Source: Nemophila menziesii
Taxonomy: Eukaryota > Streptophyta > Magnoliopsida > Boraginales > Hydrophyllaceae
Direction of reading: 5' to 3'
DNA: 64,000 nt
NCBI GenBank assembly: GCA_029959085.1
Contig: JARWIR010000001.1
Coordinates: forward strand, 71,362,899 to 71,426,898
Shown: positions 21,434-33,639 of the stretch, one piece after another
Numbering within the stretch: the first letter of the stretch is position 1
Layout of the letters: each line of letters starts with the position of its first letter
The notes under the pieces: generated by a model
The model's input: the letters and a program-made list of their open reading frames with translations, nothing else
Told to the model about the DNA's origin: nothing
Databases searched by the model: none
Translations under genes and position numbers: made by a program

Positions 21434-21947
21434 TACGGGGTATTTGGAAAAGATTTTTTTTCCCGGAAGAAACTAATTACATTTTTCTAAGTTCAAATCT
21501 GATATCGTCTTTTGTAGAGGGTAAAAGGTACGCCAAGAAAAGAATCTTGAGCATATCTAAACATAGGTAAAACAAACAAGTAATCCCTAATGATCTCTTG
21601 CAAAGTGATCCCATGAAACATAGTAGTAATAATAGTATATGATAATCCAGACGAGATAGAGAAGAATAAAAAATGTCAAAACTCCTTACCAGAAAGGATA
21701 TTGTGGTTTCTAATTCCTTCACAATGATATAAGATAAATGCAAAACACTCAATAATGTCATCATACTACTTGATACAAGAAACTCTAAACTTTGGAGGAA
21801 CATTTCAAAATCCCTCACAAGAACGGCCATGCTTATTTGCTGCATAACAACTAATACCCCTTCAAAATCCAAACATCATATTCAGACTCAAACTCAAACT
21901 CAAAATATCCTACGCATTTGCCTAGGTGATGAAGGATCTTCCACAGC
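21434..21947 (-). other. 3' flank of the PPR gene
   Basis: It probably contains the 3' UTR of the PPR gene. A hydrophobic minus-strand frame of 131 codons (21872-21477) starts about 75 bases after the PPR stop. It shows no recognised domain and could be chance; an expressed small membrane protein cannot be excluded. Confidence 0.4.
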
Positions 21948-23819
21948 CTAAACAGGGCCTACACTGTCTATAATCGATTGCAATAACGTACTAGTAAAAG
22001 ACATATTTTTACCCTCTACCCATCTTGTTTCTTGAGAAAGACAAAAAACCAATGCATTCCATGAACAATAATCAGGAACTACCCCTTTCTCCACCATTTG
22101 CAAAAACAACATCAAACCCTTTTGAAACTCCCCTTCACCACAAAAGGCCTCAATAATAGGACTATAACTTCCACAATCCACAAAACAACCTCTTCGTATC
22201 ATATCTTCCAAAAATTTCAAAGCCCGTCCCATTTTCCCTTCCTTACAAAGCCCCTTTATTATTGCATTAAAAGTCAACGAAACAGGAAAATAACCACAAA
22301 CTATCATCTCATTAAGTAACTCAAACGCCTCCTTTATACAATTTTTCTCGCAAAATCCATGGATCAAATTCGCATACACAAGAACACTCGGAAAATCACC
22401 TTCGAATTTCATCTCATCATAAACTTTCTTAGCTTCCTCTATATCACAACAATTTAATATCCTTAAACTCCTATTTACACATCTAGGAAACATTCTTTCC
22501 ATTTTCTTTAGAAATTCAAGCGCTTCAGATACACGATTCTTCTTATACAAACCATATATCACATTATTGTACGGACTAATATACCCCTCGCACCCCTTTA
22601 CACTCTCCTCCATTAATTCCAAAATCTTATACCCATCCTCTATCCTCCCATTAGAAAATAAACCATGGATTAATATATCGTACGTATTAAAATTCGATCG
22701 TAACCCAATTCTTTTCATTTCATCAAACATTTCAAGAGCAGAATCCAACATTTCAGAATCGCATAAACCGGAAATCAATGCATTATACGTATCTACATTA
22801 GCTAAACAGCCCTTCATCTCCATTTTATCTAATAAATTACGCGCTATTTTCACTTTCTTTAATCTACAACTACCCTTAATCAAAGTATTATAAGCTATAG
22901 CATCGATTTTCCCTCCATTTTCTTCTACTCTTTCTAAAACCTCAAGAGCTTCCATTAATCGTCCATTATTACATAAAAGCTCCATTACTTTAGTTACTGT
23001 AATAACATCGGGTATATACCCTTTACTAAAGCTTTTCTCCATCATTACTAAAGCTTGCACTAAATTTTCTTCTTTACAATACGCTGTTATCATAATATTA
23101 TAAGTTACATCATTAGGTTCTTCCATATAACTCATTAAACTCCTAGCTCTACCTACTTTCTCATTCTTGCATAATCCATGAATTAATGTATTATACACAA
23201 CAACACTAGGTGAAATTCCTCGGCTCTTTATTAACTGTAATAGCTTAAACCCATCGCTAATTCGATTAGTTAAACATAACCCTTTCATTAAAATCCCATA
23301 AGTGTAATCATCACCATTACCCTTCATTTTCTTTCTATAATACTCTCTAGCTATATCAATATCTTCCTTAACAAGAATATCGAGAATAGCATTATGCAAC
23401 TTTAAAGATGGAATTTTTCCAAATTTATAAACCAAGTCAAGTACTTTAATCGCTTGTTTGATCATTCTAGCCCGGGCAAATCCTCGTGCTAATGTGATGA
23501 AAATATCATCATCTGGGGATGATCCAATTGAGCTAGGCATTTCATCGAGCAGGTTCTGGGCAATGTCGAATTTTCGGAAAGTGCATAGCTTGTAAATTAA
23601 TGCTCTGTATGTGGCTTGAGTGTGAGTAAAATTGGGGTATTGTGATGCCCATCTGAAGGTTTGGAGAGCTTGATTAGGGGATTTTTGTTCAATGATTAGT
23701 TGAGCAATATGATCATGACTTGGAATAGGTGATGTTATTACTTTAGTTGATAAAGTTCGTTTTTTATGGATTGTTTTAGTGAAGAATATTACTTTTGAGA
23801 GGTGGGAAAATCTAGACAT
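21948..23819 (-). CDS. P-class pentatricopeptide repeat protein, organelle-targeted
   Basis: This is an intronless frame of 623 codons, as usual for plant PPR genes. The N-terminus ([20 protein letters not shown]) is basic, rich in hydroxyl residues and nearly free of acids, which suits a mitochondrial or plastid transit peptide. From about residue 70, roughly 14 PPR motifs of 35 residues follow, for example [40 protein letters not shown] and [20 protein letters not shown]. No E, DYW or SMR domain is present, so it is a P-class protein. These bind specific organelle RNAs and act in stability, processing, splicing or translation. The overall pattern recalls the Arabidopsis At2g17525-type protein, but this is from memory and no symbol is given. 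It lies downstream of the L11 gene on the same strand, about 1.1 kb away. Confidence 0.95.
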   Translation of the reverse strand: MSRFSHLSKVIFFTKTIHKKRTLSTKVITSPIPSHDHIAQLIIEQKSPNQALQTFRWASQYPNFTHTQATYRALIYKLCTFRKFDIAQNLLDEMPSSIGSSPDDDIFITLARGFARARMIKQAIKVLDLVYKFGKIPSLKLHNAILDILVKEDIDIAREYYRKKMKGNGDDYTYGILMKGLCLTNRISDGFKLLQLIKSRGISPSVVVYNTLIHGLCKNEKVGRARSLMSYMEEPNDVTYNIMITAYCKEENLVQALVMMEKSFSKGYIPDVITVTKVMELLCNNGRLMEALEVLERVEENGGKIDAIAYNTLIKGSCRLKKVKIARNLLDKMEMKGCLANVDTYNALISGLCDSEMLDSALEMFDEMKRIGLRSNFNTYDILIHGLFSNGRIEDGYKILELMEESVKGCEGYISPYNNVIYGLYKKNRVSEALEFLKKMERMFPRCVNRSLRILNCCDIEEAKKVYDEMKFEGDFPSVLVYANLIHGFCEKNCIKEAFELLNEMIVCGYFPVSLTFNAIIKGLCKEGKMGRALKFLEDMIRRGCFVDCGSYSPIIEAFCGEGEFQKGLMLFLQMVEKGVVPDYCSWNALVFCLSQETRWVEGKNMSFTSTLLQSIIDSVGPV

Positions 23820-24910
23820 GGAGTGTTTTTTAGTAAGATGTTATTAAAATACTTGTGTGTGATCTTTGCTTATTTAGGTCACTATTGAGTGTGATGAGAA
23901 ATACTTGTAGAAGCAAGAAATTGGTACTTGCAACTATTACCCAAACATTTGAAATATCTATTGATCTTTAAGAGCAATTAAATTTTTTAAGTCAAAATCT
24001 ATTAAAGATATTGAATATACCTCCCTTTAAGTCTAAATGAAAATGCTTTAAATTTTGCTGGATTATGAAGTTTGAAACAAAATGGAACAAGAAAAAGCAC
24101 AATGGTGCACAGAATGTTCAACAACTTGACTCAATGCTTCACTAAATATATCACTAAACATTGTTTCATACATTGTCCACTTTTTCACTCTAACAAAGCT
24201 AAAAACACATTTTGACCCCAAAGCATTTCGTTTCTTCCACTAAGACCCTTGATACGTAGCTATTTCGCAAAAATGATCATTTAAAAGTAAGCTTCAAACA
24301 AAAACTATGTAATCTAGGAAATAAATTAGAATCCACCAATCTAGGTGTTGATCATTTTGTGTATCACATTAATGAATTACATCACAAGAAAAACTTACTT
24401 GAACGACAAATAATCGAAATAGAAAGTCATGATCTAAAGGAAAAGCACGCACTATCACCAAGAAATAGGTGTACTTATAGACATGGAAATTACAGAGGCT
24501 CTATAGAAGCAGTGTTGCAGAAAATTTATAAATTCACTTCATCAAGTTTTATGCTTTACAGAATAAATCTACCCCCATGTAGGTTAAATTATCTGTAACT
24601 AAGAGTAAATAAAACAAATAGTGATTGCAATTCCTTCTGGTGATTAACTAAAATCAAATTAATCACCTCTTACTACGATAAATACAATCATATAAATTCA
24701 TAACTTAAATTGTTAAAATGAGAACCCATCTGAGCATCATAATTCAATATCAAAAACTGAAACAAACATTTTCAACATTATTGCACAGAAGATCACTGAA
24801 AAACACATACAATGTTCCGCCCTAAATAAACTAAAAACCACATTTTGACCTCAACCCATTTCGTTTCTTCCATGAAAACCCTTGAAACGTATCTAATTTT
24901 GCATTAAAAA
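23820..24910. other. Intergenic region between PPR and L11 genes, with a duplicated 3' flank
   Basis: The stretch at 24195-24290 is a diverged copy of 24828-24915, the 3' UTR and stop region of the L11 gene. Both contain ACACATTTTGACC or CACATTTTGACCTCA, then CATTTCGTTTCTTCCA, then CCCTTGATACGTA or CCCTTGAAACGTA, then a decayed AAAATCATT end. This indicates an old local duplication of the gene's 3' end. A 79-codon plus-strand frame near 24359 has no recognised features. Confidence 0.6.
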
Positions 24911-25378
24911 TCATTCGAGCTCTTTGACAACTTTGATCCCCATCGATTGTGCTGTCCCTATAACCGACTTACAAATTGATTCAAGTGGCATGTACTGACA
25001 AAACGGATCGCTTTGTTTAATCTTAGCAATCTCGTACACGTGTTTTAGGGTTAAACTTGATGCCATTACATGACCTGGACGGCCACTACCAAGATCAATA
25101 CCCGCAGCTTTCTTTAAATACCAAGTAACAGACGGAGATTTAACGATGAATTCGAATGTGTTATCAGTGAAAGCTGTTATTGTAACGGCCATTGGTGTAT
25201 CGGGCTTGTACTTTTGGGTACGAGCATTGAAGTCTTTACAGAAAGCCATTAGATTTAATCGGTATTGACCTAATGCTGGACCAACTGGTGGAGCTGGACG
25301 TGCGCCACCGGCTGGGACGGTTAGTCGGATAGTTGCTGCCACTGGACGGCGGGTTAGGATTTCTTTCAGCGTCGACAT
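24911..25378 (-). CDS. Bacterial-type ribosomal protein L11, probably mitochondrial (uL11m)
   Basis: This 155-codon frame starts at ATG 25378, giving MSTLKEILTRRPVAATIRLT. That start is preferred over an in-frame ATG ten codons upstream because family members begin at this methionine. The protein binds the GTPase-associated centre of the large rRNA. The bacterial L11 signature is visible: VPAGGARPAPPVGPALGQ near residues 20-40, FCKDFNARTQ, VTITAFTDNTFEFIVKSP and a C-terminal KSVIGTAQSMGIKVVKE. This is the eubacterial form, not cytosolic RPL12/uL11. The lack of a long transit peptide and the length match the plant mitochondrial protein as I recall it. A plastid form would have a longer N-terminus. 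The reading frame is intact. Confidence 0.93.
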   Translation of the reverse strand: MSTLKEILTRRPVAATIRLTVPAGGARPAPPVGPALGQYRLNLMAFCKDFNARTQKYKPDTPMAVTITAFTDNTFEFIVKSPSVTWYLKKAAGIDLGSGRPGHVMASSLTLKHVYEIAKIKQSDPFCQYMPLESICKSVIGTAQSMGIKVVKELE

Positions 25379-25660
25379 GGCGGAGTTAGCTCTTACTATG
25401 ATACACACGAGTGCAATTAAACATCAATAAAATATAAATTTAAAACTGAAAAATTGTAAAGTAACGAGAGTAGGTTAAAATTAAATCCAGTTTTAATTAC
25501 AAAGTTTTGATTACCTTAATTTGGGTTCGGTCTATTCTTGTTGATGGTGTAGCAGTGTTGATGATGGTGGAAAATGATCTGAAGGAGAGCGGCTGGGATG
25601 GAGTTGAGTGTGGAGCGAGGGTGAAAGAGATAGTTTGAGGTTTTTTATGTTTTTACATTA
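25379..25660 (-). promoter_or_regulatory. 5' leader of the L11 gene with a probable intron
   Basis: On the minus strand a candidate donor (AAATTAAG|GTAATC, near 25514) and acceptor (ATCATAG, ending near 25396) enclose about 119 AT-rich bases in the 5' UTR. Upstream, the less AT-rich block 25530-25640 looks like leader sequence with CT-rich words. The junctions are inferred from consensus only. Confidence 0.5.
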
Positions 25661-25784
25661 TTTTCAATTTTCAATATTTAATGTTTTTGATTTTACACTT
25701 TTTTTAGCTTAAATAATTATTTTGTTTCTTATGGTTTTAATGGAAGAAAATTATTATAATTTAATATGTTTTAAATTTATTTAT

Positions 25785-27060
25785 TTTTTTGACGGGATGA
25801 CAAAACACTCCAATCGATTCTCATCCAATGCCTATTCTTGAGAAACCTTCTGTCAGTGAGGTCGAGGACACTGTATCTCTGTTGGCTCCGTGTCTAGCAT
25901 GCTTTGAAAGAGTATCGACTACGTCGTTCATCCGACGCGACGGATGCTGGTAGAAAATCGGGTCCAATTCTTCCGTCATTTGATAGATACGTCGGATGAT
26001 CGGTTAAATTGTCCATCTTGCTGCTGACACCTGTCTTATATCTTGTATAAGTTTAAGATTGTCTGAGCAAATTGTTTTTTATACCTCTGAAAATTCGTCG
26101 CATCGTTCTGTTGCTATCAAGACCGTCATTGCCTCGCCTTCTAATACTGAGTCGCATCGGACTGTGTCTTGAGTTTGTCTGTTGGTGTCTATGTATTACT
26201 CCAATTCTTGTACATTCATATTTAGTACTCAATGATGCATCACAAGTAAAAGTTACCCCTTATGTGTCTCCAGGTTGTTGCGTGCCTGGCTCTGATGTCT
26301 GTCGCGATGACTGTTGCGACCCCTGTGTTGTTGCCCACATTGAGCCATGTAGTTCACTCATAAGATGTTGTGTAGACTTAGTGACTTGGTCCACGTCTAT
26401 GATGGTGTCTTCATGTAACGCCTTCATTTTGGGCTTCCAGATATTCCATATTATAATGAAAATGCAGTTTGTAATTTTATTCTTTTCCCATCCTACTCTG
26501 GTGTAGGTTGCTATGATGTCCATGATCCAATCTCCTAGGTCTCTGGTGTCCAGTTGTTGTATACGTATATGTAGTGCTGATGTTGCCCATATTGATGTTG
26601 CCACTTTGCATTGTAACAGTTAGTGTTTCACTATATCTTTCTCTAGTTGACACCACGTGCAGTTTGGTGAATCCGTACAATGTCGTTTGGTAAGATTATT
26701 TCCAATGGGGATCGTGTTGTTGCATGCTTTCCATATGAAGATACTTATCTTTTTGGGACGTTTGCTTTCCTTACCGTGTTTTACAGTGTAGGCTTAAAGT
26801 TTTTGTCGTAGTTGTTGTTTGGGACTTATTGATCACTTCCTCTTCTGTGAGTACTTGATATCTTGTTTTTGAGTATTTCCCATTTTTCGTGTACGACCAG
26901 ATATACTTGTCATCTTGGTCTGTATTTAACAATCGGATCTTTGTAATTTCTGGTATCAAATGTTGCAGGAACAATGTATCCGTGTTTATGTATTCCATGT
27001 GTTAGTACATGTGTTCCATAGGTGGTTTACCGTTTCTAACTGGCATTCTTGAGGTTTTTC
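25785..27060 (-). pseudogene. LINE 3' end: zf-RVT and RNase H regions, decayed
   Basis: Reading leftward, 26998-26771 carries the pre-zinc block ITKIRLLNTDQDDKYIWSYT-NGKYS. Next come ISIFIWKACNNTIPIGNNL and KRHCTDSPNCTWCQLEKDIV, the CxxC zinc module, near 26780-26630. WATSALHIRIQQ and IIIWNIWKPKMKAL follow (26604-26400). The RNase H part is badly scrambled, but its end, VDTLSKHARHGANRD, can be read near 25925-25880. The element ends near 25790 with an A-rich tail (CCCGTCAAAAAAATAAATAAA as read on the minus strand). Several stops and frame changes make it inactive. Confidence 0.78.
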
Positions 27061-27780
27061 GAGTTAACACGTTGTGTTGATCTATTTATCGTTCTATATG
27101 TTTGTCTGTTGTCCATTTAAAATATAAATAACCATGAAAAACAATAAAAACTCTATTTTCTCATAAAATAATCTTGCTCTCTCACACCTACAAAGAAGCA
27201 TTCCTTATGTTAGCTAAATCCTTGTCGGTCGTATTTATGTTATGTCTGCATTGTCCTTTAGTTTTTTGGATTTGGGTAATTAGTGTTAATCGTTCATCGT
27301 TTGTCATTTTTCTTTGATTTTTCATATGGCTAGTTACGTGGTAACTGTGGGAGTAGTTTTTGTTGTGTTTGTCTATTTGTGCGGTTTGGAGTTTGTGTAT
27401 GTGTCACTTTGTTTGTGGTATTGTATTAGTATTTTTGTGACTATTTTTATGTATGATTTCCCCATCGTGACTGATTGTCCATCACTGTCCTAATTTCTTA
27501 AGTGGTAGTGATTTAAGTGGGGGATAGGTTTTAGGTAGTTTAGATTTGCATGTTATGAGTGGCGTGCTTTTTTGTGTTCCCCGTTTGTATCATTAGGGCT
27601 TCTCCTAGGTCTTGGCTACTTCTATTTACTACCTTGATGATTGATAGAATGCGGGTATGTGAAGGTGTTTTATGTTCATTCATAGATGGTTATTCTCTAT
27701 TTATGTTAGGGTGTTAAGATGGTATCTTATGAAGAGCATTAGTGGATGGGTGGTGGTAAAACTTTATATGGAAAAAATAG
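27061..27780. other. T/G-rich stretch without a recognisable gene
   Basis: Nothing codes here with confidence. On the minus strand it may hold further decayed LINE sequence. The right half leads into a gypsy integrase relic. Confidence 0.4.
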
Positions 27781-28600
27781 TTTGCCCCAATTGGTTCCTT
27801 ACATGATCAGGACCGATCACGACTCACATTTCATATTCAACTTCTTTTGAATGCACTACGAAGAAATGGGAGTCAAGATGGCATATTCATCGGTTTCACA
27901 TCCTCAGAGAAATGGTCAGGTTTAGGTCAACAACCGAACAATCATCTAGGGGAGATCATCCAGGATCAGCCAGTACCAAAAAAAAGTGGCTAGACGTATT
28001 ATCCAAAGTACTGTGGGGTTATCAGATGACTGTTCATTTGGAGACCAACTAAATATTATATAATCGAAAATATGGTTGTAAGTCGCAATATTGATCGACA
28101 TAACCACCCACAACTCAAAGTTTACAAATTTCAACTTGGAATAATGATCAAAATCTATGAGGTGAACTCGATTTCATTGAAGAAATATGGGAAATGTCTC
28201 ATCTATGGTCAAACCTAGACAAGATAGTTGTGGCACAAGCAATTCTGAAGAGAGTTCTCCCCAAAGGTATTAAGGTCAGAGCTTTGGTGTTATGCGTTTG
28301 CTAACTTATCCGAGCGTGGAAAATTTGTGCCAAACTTGGAACGTCCTAATCAAGTAATTGCCAAAATTTTCCCAGGTACCTAGAGGTTCGCCAAAGAAAA
28401 CAATACAAAGTTGGCAAGTTCATTGCACGTGAAACACCTTAGAAAGTTCATCTAACGAACAACACATTAATTACTTTTAGCTATTTATTTCCCTTTGTAT
28501 GTTTTATAGAATGTATTATCAGGTCAAAGCTATACATCTACCCTCTTTTACTTGATCGGGGGGTTTCCCATATGGTTTTCTTCGAGGAAGTTTTCAATCA
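27781..28600 (+). pseudogene. Ty3/gypsy integrase and 3' end, heavily decayed
   Basis: A shifting plus-strand reading gives landmarks of a gypsy integrase: MIRTDHDSHF (the D-H-F block), EMGVKMAYSSVSHPQRNGQV (the P-Q-NGQ block), then GKFVPNLERPNQVIAKIFPG near 28310-28375 from the C-terminal part. After the integrase, 28555-28600 contains a GATCGGGGGGTTTCC purine-rich stretch of the kind found before a right LTR. Stops are frequent. The orientation is opposite to the gag-protease relic at 30.4-33.6 kb, so the two are probably separate insertions or were rearranged. Confidence 0.65.
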
Positions 28601-28854
28601 GATAGATTATGCGGAGTTTACCAAAGATCTTAATATTCGATATTTTATATGGTTGGAGATTTTTTTTATGTATATGTGTATGAATTCACCCCAATAGTTT
28701 TGTAGATTCCCTCTGGGTCTCTTAAGATTCAAAGGTAGGAGATAAGAAAAACTATTGATTGGCCTAAGCACATCGCATATCAAAAAATGCCCCAGACTCT
28801 GATTTAAATCTAGGAGATTGTCCAAACTATTCATTAACCTAATCACGTCTTATA

Positions 28855-30230
28855 TGATGTATCCATATTTGTGATAGAATAATCTTGTCACGAGACATCA
28901 TTTTTTTTAGTTTTATTATGTGCTTAGTTGAGGGATTTTTTCCTTTTATTTGATATACTCTCGTGTCTTGCCTTGTTTTGGAAATTTGTTACTTTTAAAG
29001 CATTTTATGTGTAATTTGTGTGTTAAGTACTAAACTCTTAGGTAAACGAGTGACCTTAGATGCCAAAGCATTAATAAGAAGTCAAGGAAAGAAGATTAAA
29101 TTGGAAATCAAGAGTTAAAGAACAAAGAAGTCATTTTTATAGAGTGCAACAGTTGTCGGACAGATTTAGAAAGTGAATTGTTCAAGGTTCCACGTGAGAT
29201 TGACAATGAATTTTTAAGATCCATTTTATATCCAACTAGTAATCTGAGTTAGGAATGTGTGGCCACTAACGGTTTGTGATTTTGAGTTGTAACGAAGAAG
29301 TTATTAAGTTCGCAGCTGACGTGACTCAGACTAGTCCACTCATGGAAGAAAACGTTTTTGGGCTGACTTAGGTCATTTAAATGAAGCCCATGGACCCATA
29401 AAACGTCCATGATCATATATATAATATGAGTATTTGAATGTAGATAAATGTCCTTGTTCAATTTTACTGAGAATTTTTCACCAGAGAGAGCAAGTCGAGT
29501 AAAGGAGGAAACAACAGAAGTCGGAGCATCATAACAACACTTCTACGTCATTTCACCGCCACCATTTGGGTAATCATATTAGATTATTAGCTTAACTATG
29601 CATCCAATACTTTTACTCTTTATTTTTATATATGTAATCATGAACTAATCATCACATAGCTTGGGTTTACACTTTTTATGAACCCTAAATTACTACTTTA
29701 TTATTTTAATGTTAATTTGGAATTCTTTTTAAATAATTTAAGCTTAGCTTTATAATTGTATTATGAATGGTTTTAATTAAGCTTTATATAGCCCGTACAC
29801 CTATAATTTGACCTAAGTTACCTAACTGTCACCCTAACGAGGTTTTAATGACGGAATCAATTCATAATCGTCTAGTGCGCGGTACCGATCCTAATGAGCT
29901 TGCCTAACTAGATAGTCATTAGGGCTAGTAAATATTCACCGATCAATTCCTAGGGTCCCCTTACCCAATTCCCCTAGCTGTGTTGAGGCTGCCTTCTAAG
30001 CTACCTTGATGGAAGTTAGAAGGATTATAGAATCCCGGTTACTTATAATGCTTAATTTGCCCTTATACATTAAATAACGATTTAGTAAGATAGGTAAATA
30101 CTTGTGAAAAAAAATTTACATATCATCTTCATTCTTAATCAGCTTAGTTATTTGCATCCTAGATTAATTTTATTTCTTGCATTTGGTTCTTAATCCATTG
30201 GTGGACCCCCTAGTCAAGGATATTAGGGAG
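28855..30230 (+). mobile_element. Athila-like LTR remnant
   Basis: It starts TGATGTATCC and has GAGACATCATT about 40 bases later, the same layout as the LTRs at 46237 and 51953. Further shared landmarks are a TAATTTGTGTGTTA block near 29010, a CGTCTAGTGCGCGGTA block near 29870 and the AGGGTCCCCTTACC phrase near 29950, matched by CAGGGTCCCCTTACC near 47285. No primer site or internal region follows it, so it may be a solo LTR or truncated LTR. The right boundary is uncertain. Confidence 0.7.
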
Positions 30231-30449
30231 CAGAGAACAGTTTTTTAGATTTGATCGAAATTTTTCAGGCCTGGAATCTTTTTAGCAACTTTTGAAGCTT
30301 CAATATGTCTTTATCAGTTCATATTTTCATTATAAAAAACCTTTTGAAAGAGAAAAATAGATTGTGCCGAAGACCACATCGAGTCGACTTGCGCAAGGGT
30401 TTATTTAAAACTTTGAACAAAGCATTTTAAAGAAGATAATTGATTCTTA

Positions 30450-31426
30450 CGGCTGTTTACCTTCAAATTCTTCCTTAGTCAAGCCTGATCCTCCAAAGGA
30501 ACTGAAGTAGCACTCTGTGCGCGTTGATGGTCACCTCAGATAAATGATGTACCACATGGTGTTGAGAATTTTAGTGTTAGATGATACGTTGATACTACAA
30601 ATCTAAGTTTGTTTAAGGCGCCTCTTCTGATTATAACATGGTATATTGAATCGCAATTGGCAACCATGAAGCGTACTAACACATTTTTGAAAGGTTCCTC
30701 TGACCAATATTCATTGGCAACTCGAGGTAACTCATTGGGAGAAAACTCTCCCCATAAATCCCTTGATAAGGTTAGTGTATGGATTTAGACTTCATGTTGT
30801 CAATTGGTTAAATTCTCTCGCATACAACAGATCTACTGAGGTTCCCGTGTCAACCAATACCCGACGCATAAAGATAAGCCCGATGACTACATGTATTACT
30901 AAAGGATCATCATGTGGAAGGATCAACATGCTGACATCCTTATTAGTGAATTGTATTTCATCACCATATGCGTAGGACTACCATACAATTTTCTAGTGCG
31001 CACTGCTTGCACGTACTATTTTCTTTTGTTCCTAGAACACTCACTGTCGAGACCCCCATATATTGTATTTATCTCGAAGTCGTACCCTCTGCTCTTCTCA
31101 GACAACCCTGTTACCATGTCCACTTCATAAGCAAACCATTGACTACCCTCGGATCTTCCCAAAATAACGTTTATCTCGAACTCGTACTACTCTTGCTTTA
31201 TTGAGTCACTGGTTTTCAAAATCCCTTCTAGGCTTGTTATCTCTATGAAACACATTTCCTATTTCTGGAGTTCTTGCTTAATGATGGGTCTTACTCTTTC
31301 CTCGGGTTCCTTATATATCATATTACACTCTAAAGTATAGGGAATTTTGCCAAATTCTGTTAACCTTTAAATTTCACATTTCAGCTTCTTGCAGCGGTTA
31401 ATATTATGTCCATGGTCTTATGAAAA

Positions 31427-31466
<40 letters not shown>

Positions 31467-33050
31467 CGTTGGGTTATCTATAATGCTAGCATTGACAAAC
31501 ATATGTGGTGGTCAGCGTACTTCTTCCACTTTGACATCATTTTCTATTATCAACGACATATTATCCCACACTCTTGTATAATCACTTTCTCAGACTCTCT
31601 CTTCACTCCTCAGATCAGTTCTTCCGAACCTCTTATACCCTACTCAATCTGCATGTTTCTGTTGTCGGTCATTTCTTACCCGACTCGGAAGATTGCTTGC
31701 CATACACTCTATTTCTTCAAACCATGTTATAACACGCTTTCACGTCTACTCTACTGGGATATAGTTTCTTGACTCGGCTATTATGTCACATATTGTGTAT
31801 TTAGGCCTCTTTTACCAACCATATTTGAAATTTGGCATTGAACAACCCTTGAATAAAAGTATAGTATGTTATATAGTGATCCAAATCCTTGACATTATAT
31901 GAAATTTATGTGAACCGATCAACATATGACAAGTCTTTCATTTATTTTGGTATATGTCCAATAAGGATGAATTCATTTGACCGTTGTACCTATTTGGTAA
32001 CCTGCACCGCAAACCATCTACTAATTATGAGAAACTATTTATTGACTTAAACTCTAACTCGGAGAGCTACTTTTGGGTATTTCCAATCAAAGTAGCATTA
32101 TAAGCTCGATAATAGTGTGCTGCGGTTTCTACAATGAACTTCATATGCCTTTGGTATGCATACACGTGAGATTCGGGATCAGTAGTCTCATCAAAGGCTG
32201 GCCACGATGGAGGCTTAAACTTCCTTGGCCTTAGAGCATCTAAAATTTCTCAAGATAGAGGGTTCAACTGAGTTACCACTAATGTTTGGTTGACTATTTG
32301 TATTTCCCTATGACTCATTCCAAAACCCATAGGACTCAAAACTCTTTGGCGTGTTTTCCTCGGGTACCGTTCTTCTCCCCTCCATCCATTACATACGGAT
32401 TTCTATACACCCTTAAGGTTAGGGACCAGGATTATTGGATATATTCTCTTTTTGTTGTTCTAATGGAGGCCACTCTGATTAGTAAGTTTGTGTAATAATT
32501 GATCCAAACACTGCGACCCCATCGGCGGAGGTTCGTTACCCCCAACAGTCGTCTGTATAACAAGAATATAAGGTTCCACAACCTCGATAACATTTAACAT
32601 GGCTATAATTTACAGTTCAACAGCTTCCCTAACTGGCGGAATTATAGTATATGGTTCAATAACTTCAATTGTCGTAGGCATGACTGGCACACACCGTTTG
32701 CCTTCTTTTGAATAATTATTCGCATGAAATTGTTCTACTTCTTAATTTTCCATTAATCGAGGATTTTTCTCATCGGAAGCAGATCCTTTCCTCATTATTG
32801 GAACATTATTCTCGACTTCTATATTAACTTGACCCGAAACACTCTCCGCGTATCGTGTTAAAACTATGTTAAATCTCAATGGGATTTAAATTTGATTCCC
32901 ACATACGAAGGCATATGATAAAGCATGAAAATCACAGTACCATCAGTCACGGGACAACACTCGACCCGAGAATAATAATAGAACTAAAACATAACAACGG
33001 AGATTCGTATGTATAGGCATAAAGGGAGAATAGCTTGGAATAGTGAATTA
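30450..33050 (-). pseudogene. Ty3/gypsy gag-protease, heavily decayed
   Basis: Reading leftward, the gag core appears at about 32240-31800: FKPPSWPAFDETTDPESHVY, then YQRHMKFIVETAA, then WITI-LFKGCSMPNFK. This is the Retrotrans_gag pattern. The aspartic protease is at about 30970-30760: PHDDPLVIHVVIG, then RVLVDTGTSVDLLYAREF, where DTG is the catalytic triplet. Near 30640-30500 the post-protease landmark GALNKLRFVVSTYHLTLKF is followed by GDHQRAQ. Stops occur throughout. An AT microsatellite (31429-31463) has expanded inside. The plus-strand frames of 60-130 codons in this span are antisense shadows. Confidence 0.78.
31429..31463. repeat. AT dinucleotide microsatellite
   Basis: An uninterrupted AT run of about 17 units lies inside the gypsy gag-protease relic. 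Confidence 0.95.
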
Positions 33051-33639
33051 TACATTGGTGAGATTAGATATTTTGATACCTTACGCCTGATGATCGAACA
33101 TGGAGTTTCATCTTAGTCCTTCCGAGGATTTATATGAAGGGCCTAGATACACTAGCTTCTCACAACCTTCCTGGAACCAGACACTAAGTCAAAGTCAGGA
33201 CCAAAGAAAGAATCACTTAAATGTTACTTCGATGCTCAACATTAACAATTTTGCTATCAAGAAATACTTAACCCGATGAGCTCTGGAGATTTAAGTCGAT
33301 TGTATATTAACCACAACCATTTTTAGAGAGAGTGAGAGGGGTAACTTTTGGGGAGCACCCAGAGTGTGGAATCTATTCTTAGTAGGGGTATTTATATATG
33401 TCGATAGATACATGATAGACCGATTGGCCGTAGTTTAAGTCAAATTCGAGTGCACAACATAATCCTGGGGAAGCTACTCTGTTGCTGTGACATATTTACC
33501 ACGTGATGCTTGCGCACAGAGCTTATCTAAGGAAGTTGGCCCAAGAATTGCGTCTAATTGCTCTCCTATTTGAATGTATGTGTATTCCCTCTGGAGCACA
33601 ACATTATATCCCACACTTTGAGATGGTCGGATTTTCTTT
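33051..33639 (-). mobile_element. Left LTR/leader remnant of the gypsy relic
   Basis: On the minus strand a TATATAAATACCCC box lies near 33400, followed by CACTCTGGGTGCTCCCCAAA and a long untranslated leader reaching the gag region. This placement, upstream of the gag landmarks in the same orientation, fits the U3/R part of a 5' LTR. The ends of the LTR could not be fixed. Confidence 0.5.

Noticed and set aside
22098..22893. Plus-strand frames of 73 and 108 codons
   Set aside because: They are antisense shadows of the PPR gene.
28855..30230. A host gene suggested by several short frames
   Set aside because: The region matches the Athila-type LTR layout and frames do not exceed chance length.
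30763..31772. Plus-strand frames of 70-127 codons
   Set aside because: They are antisense to the decayed gypsy gag-protease and partly made of the AT microsatellite.
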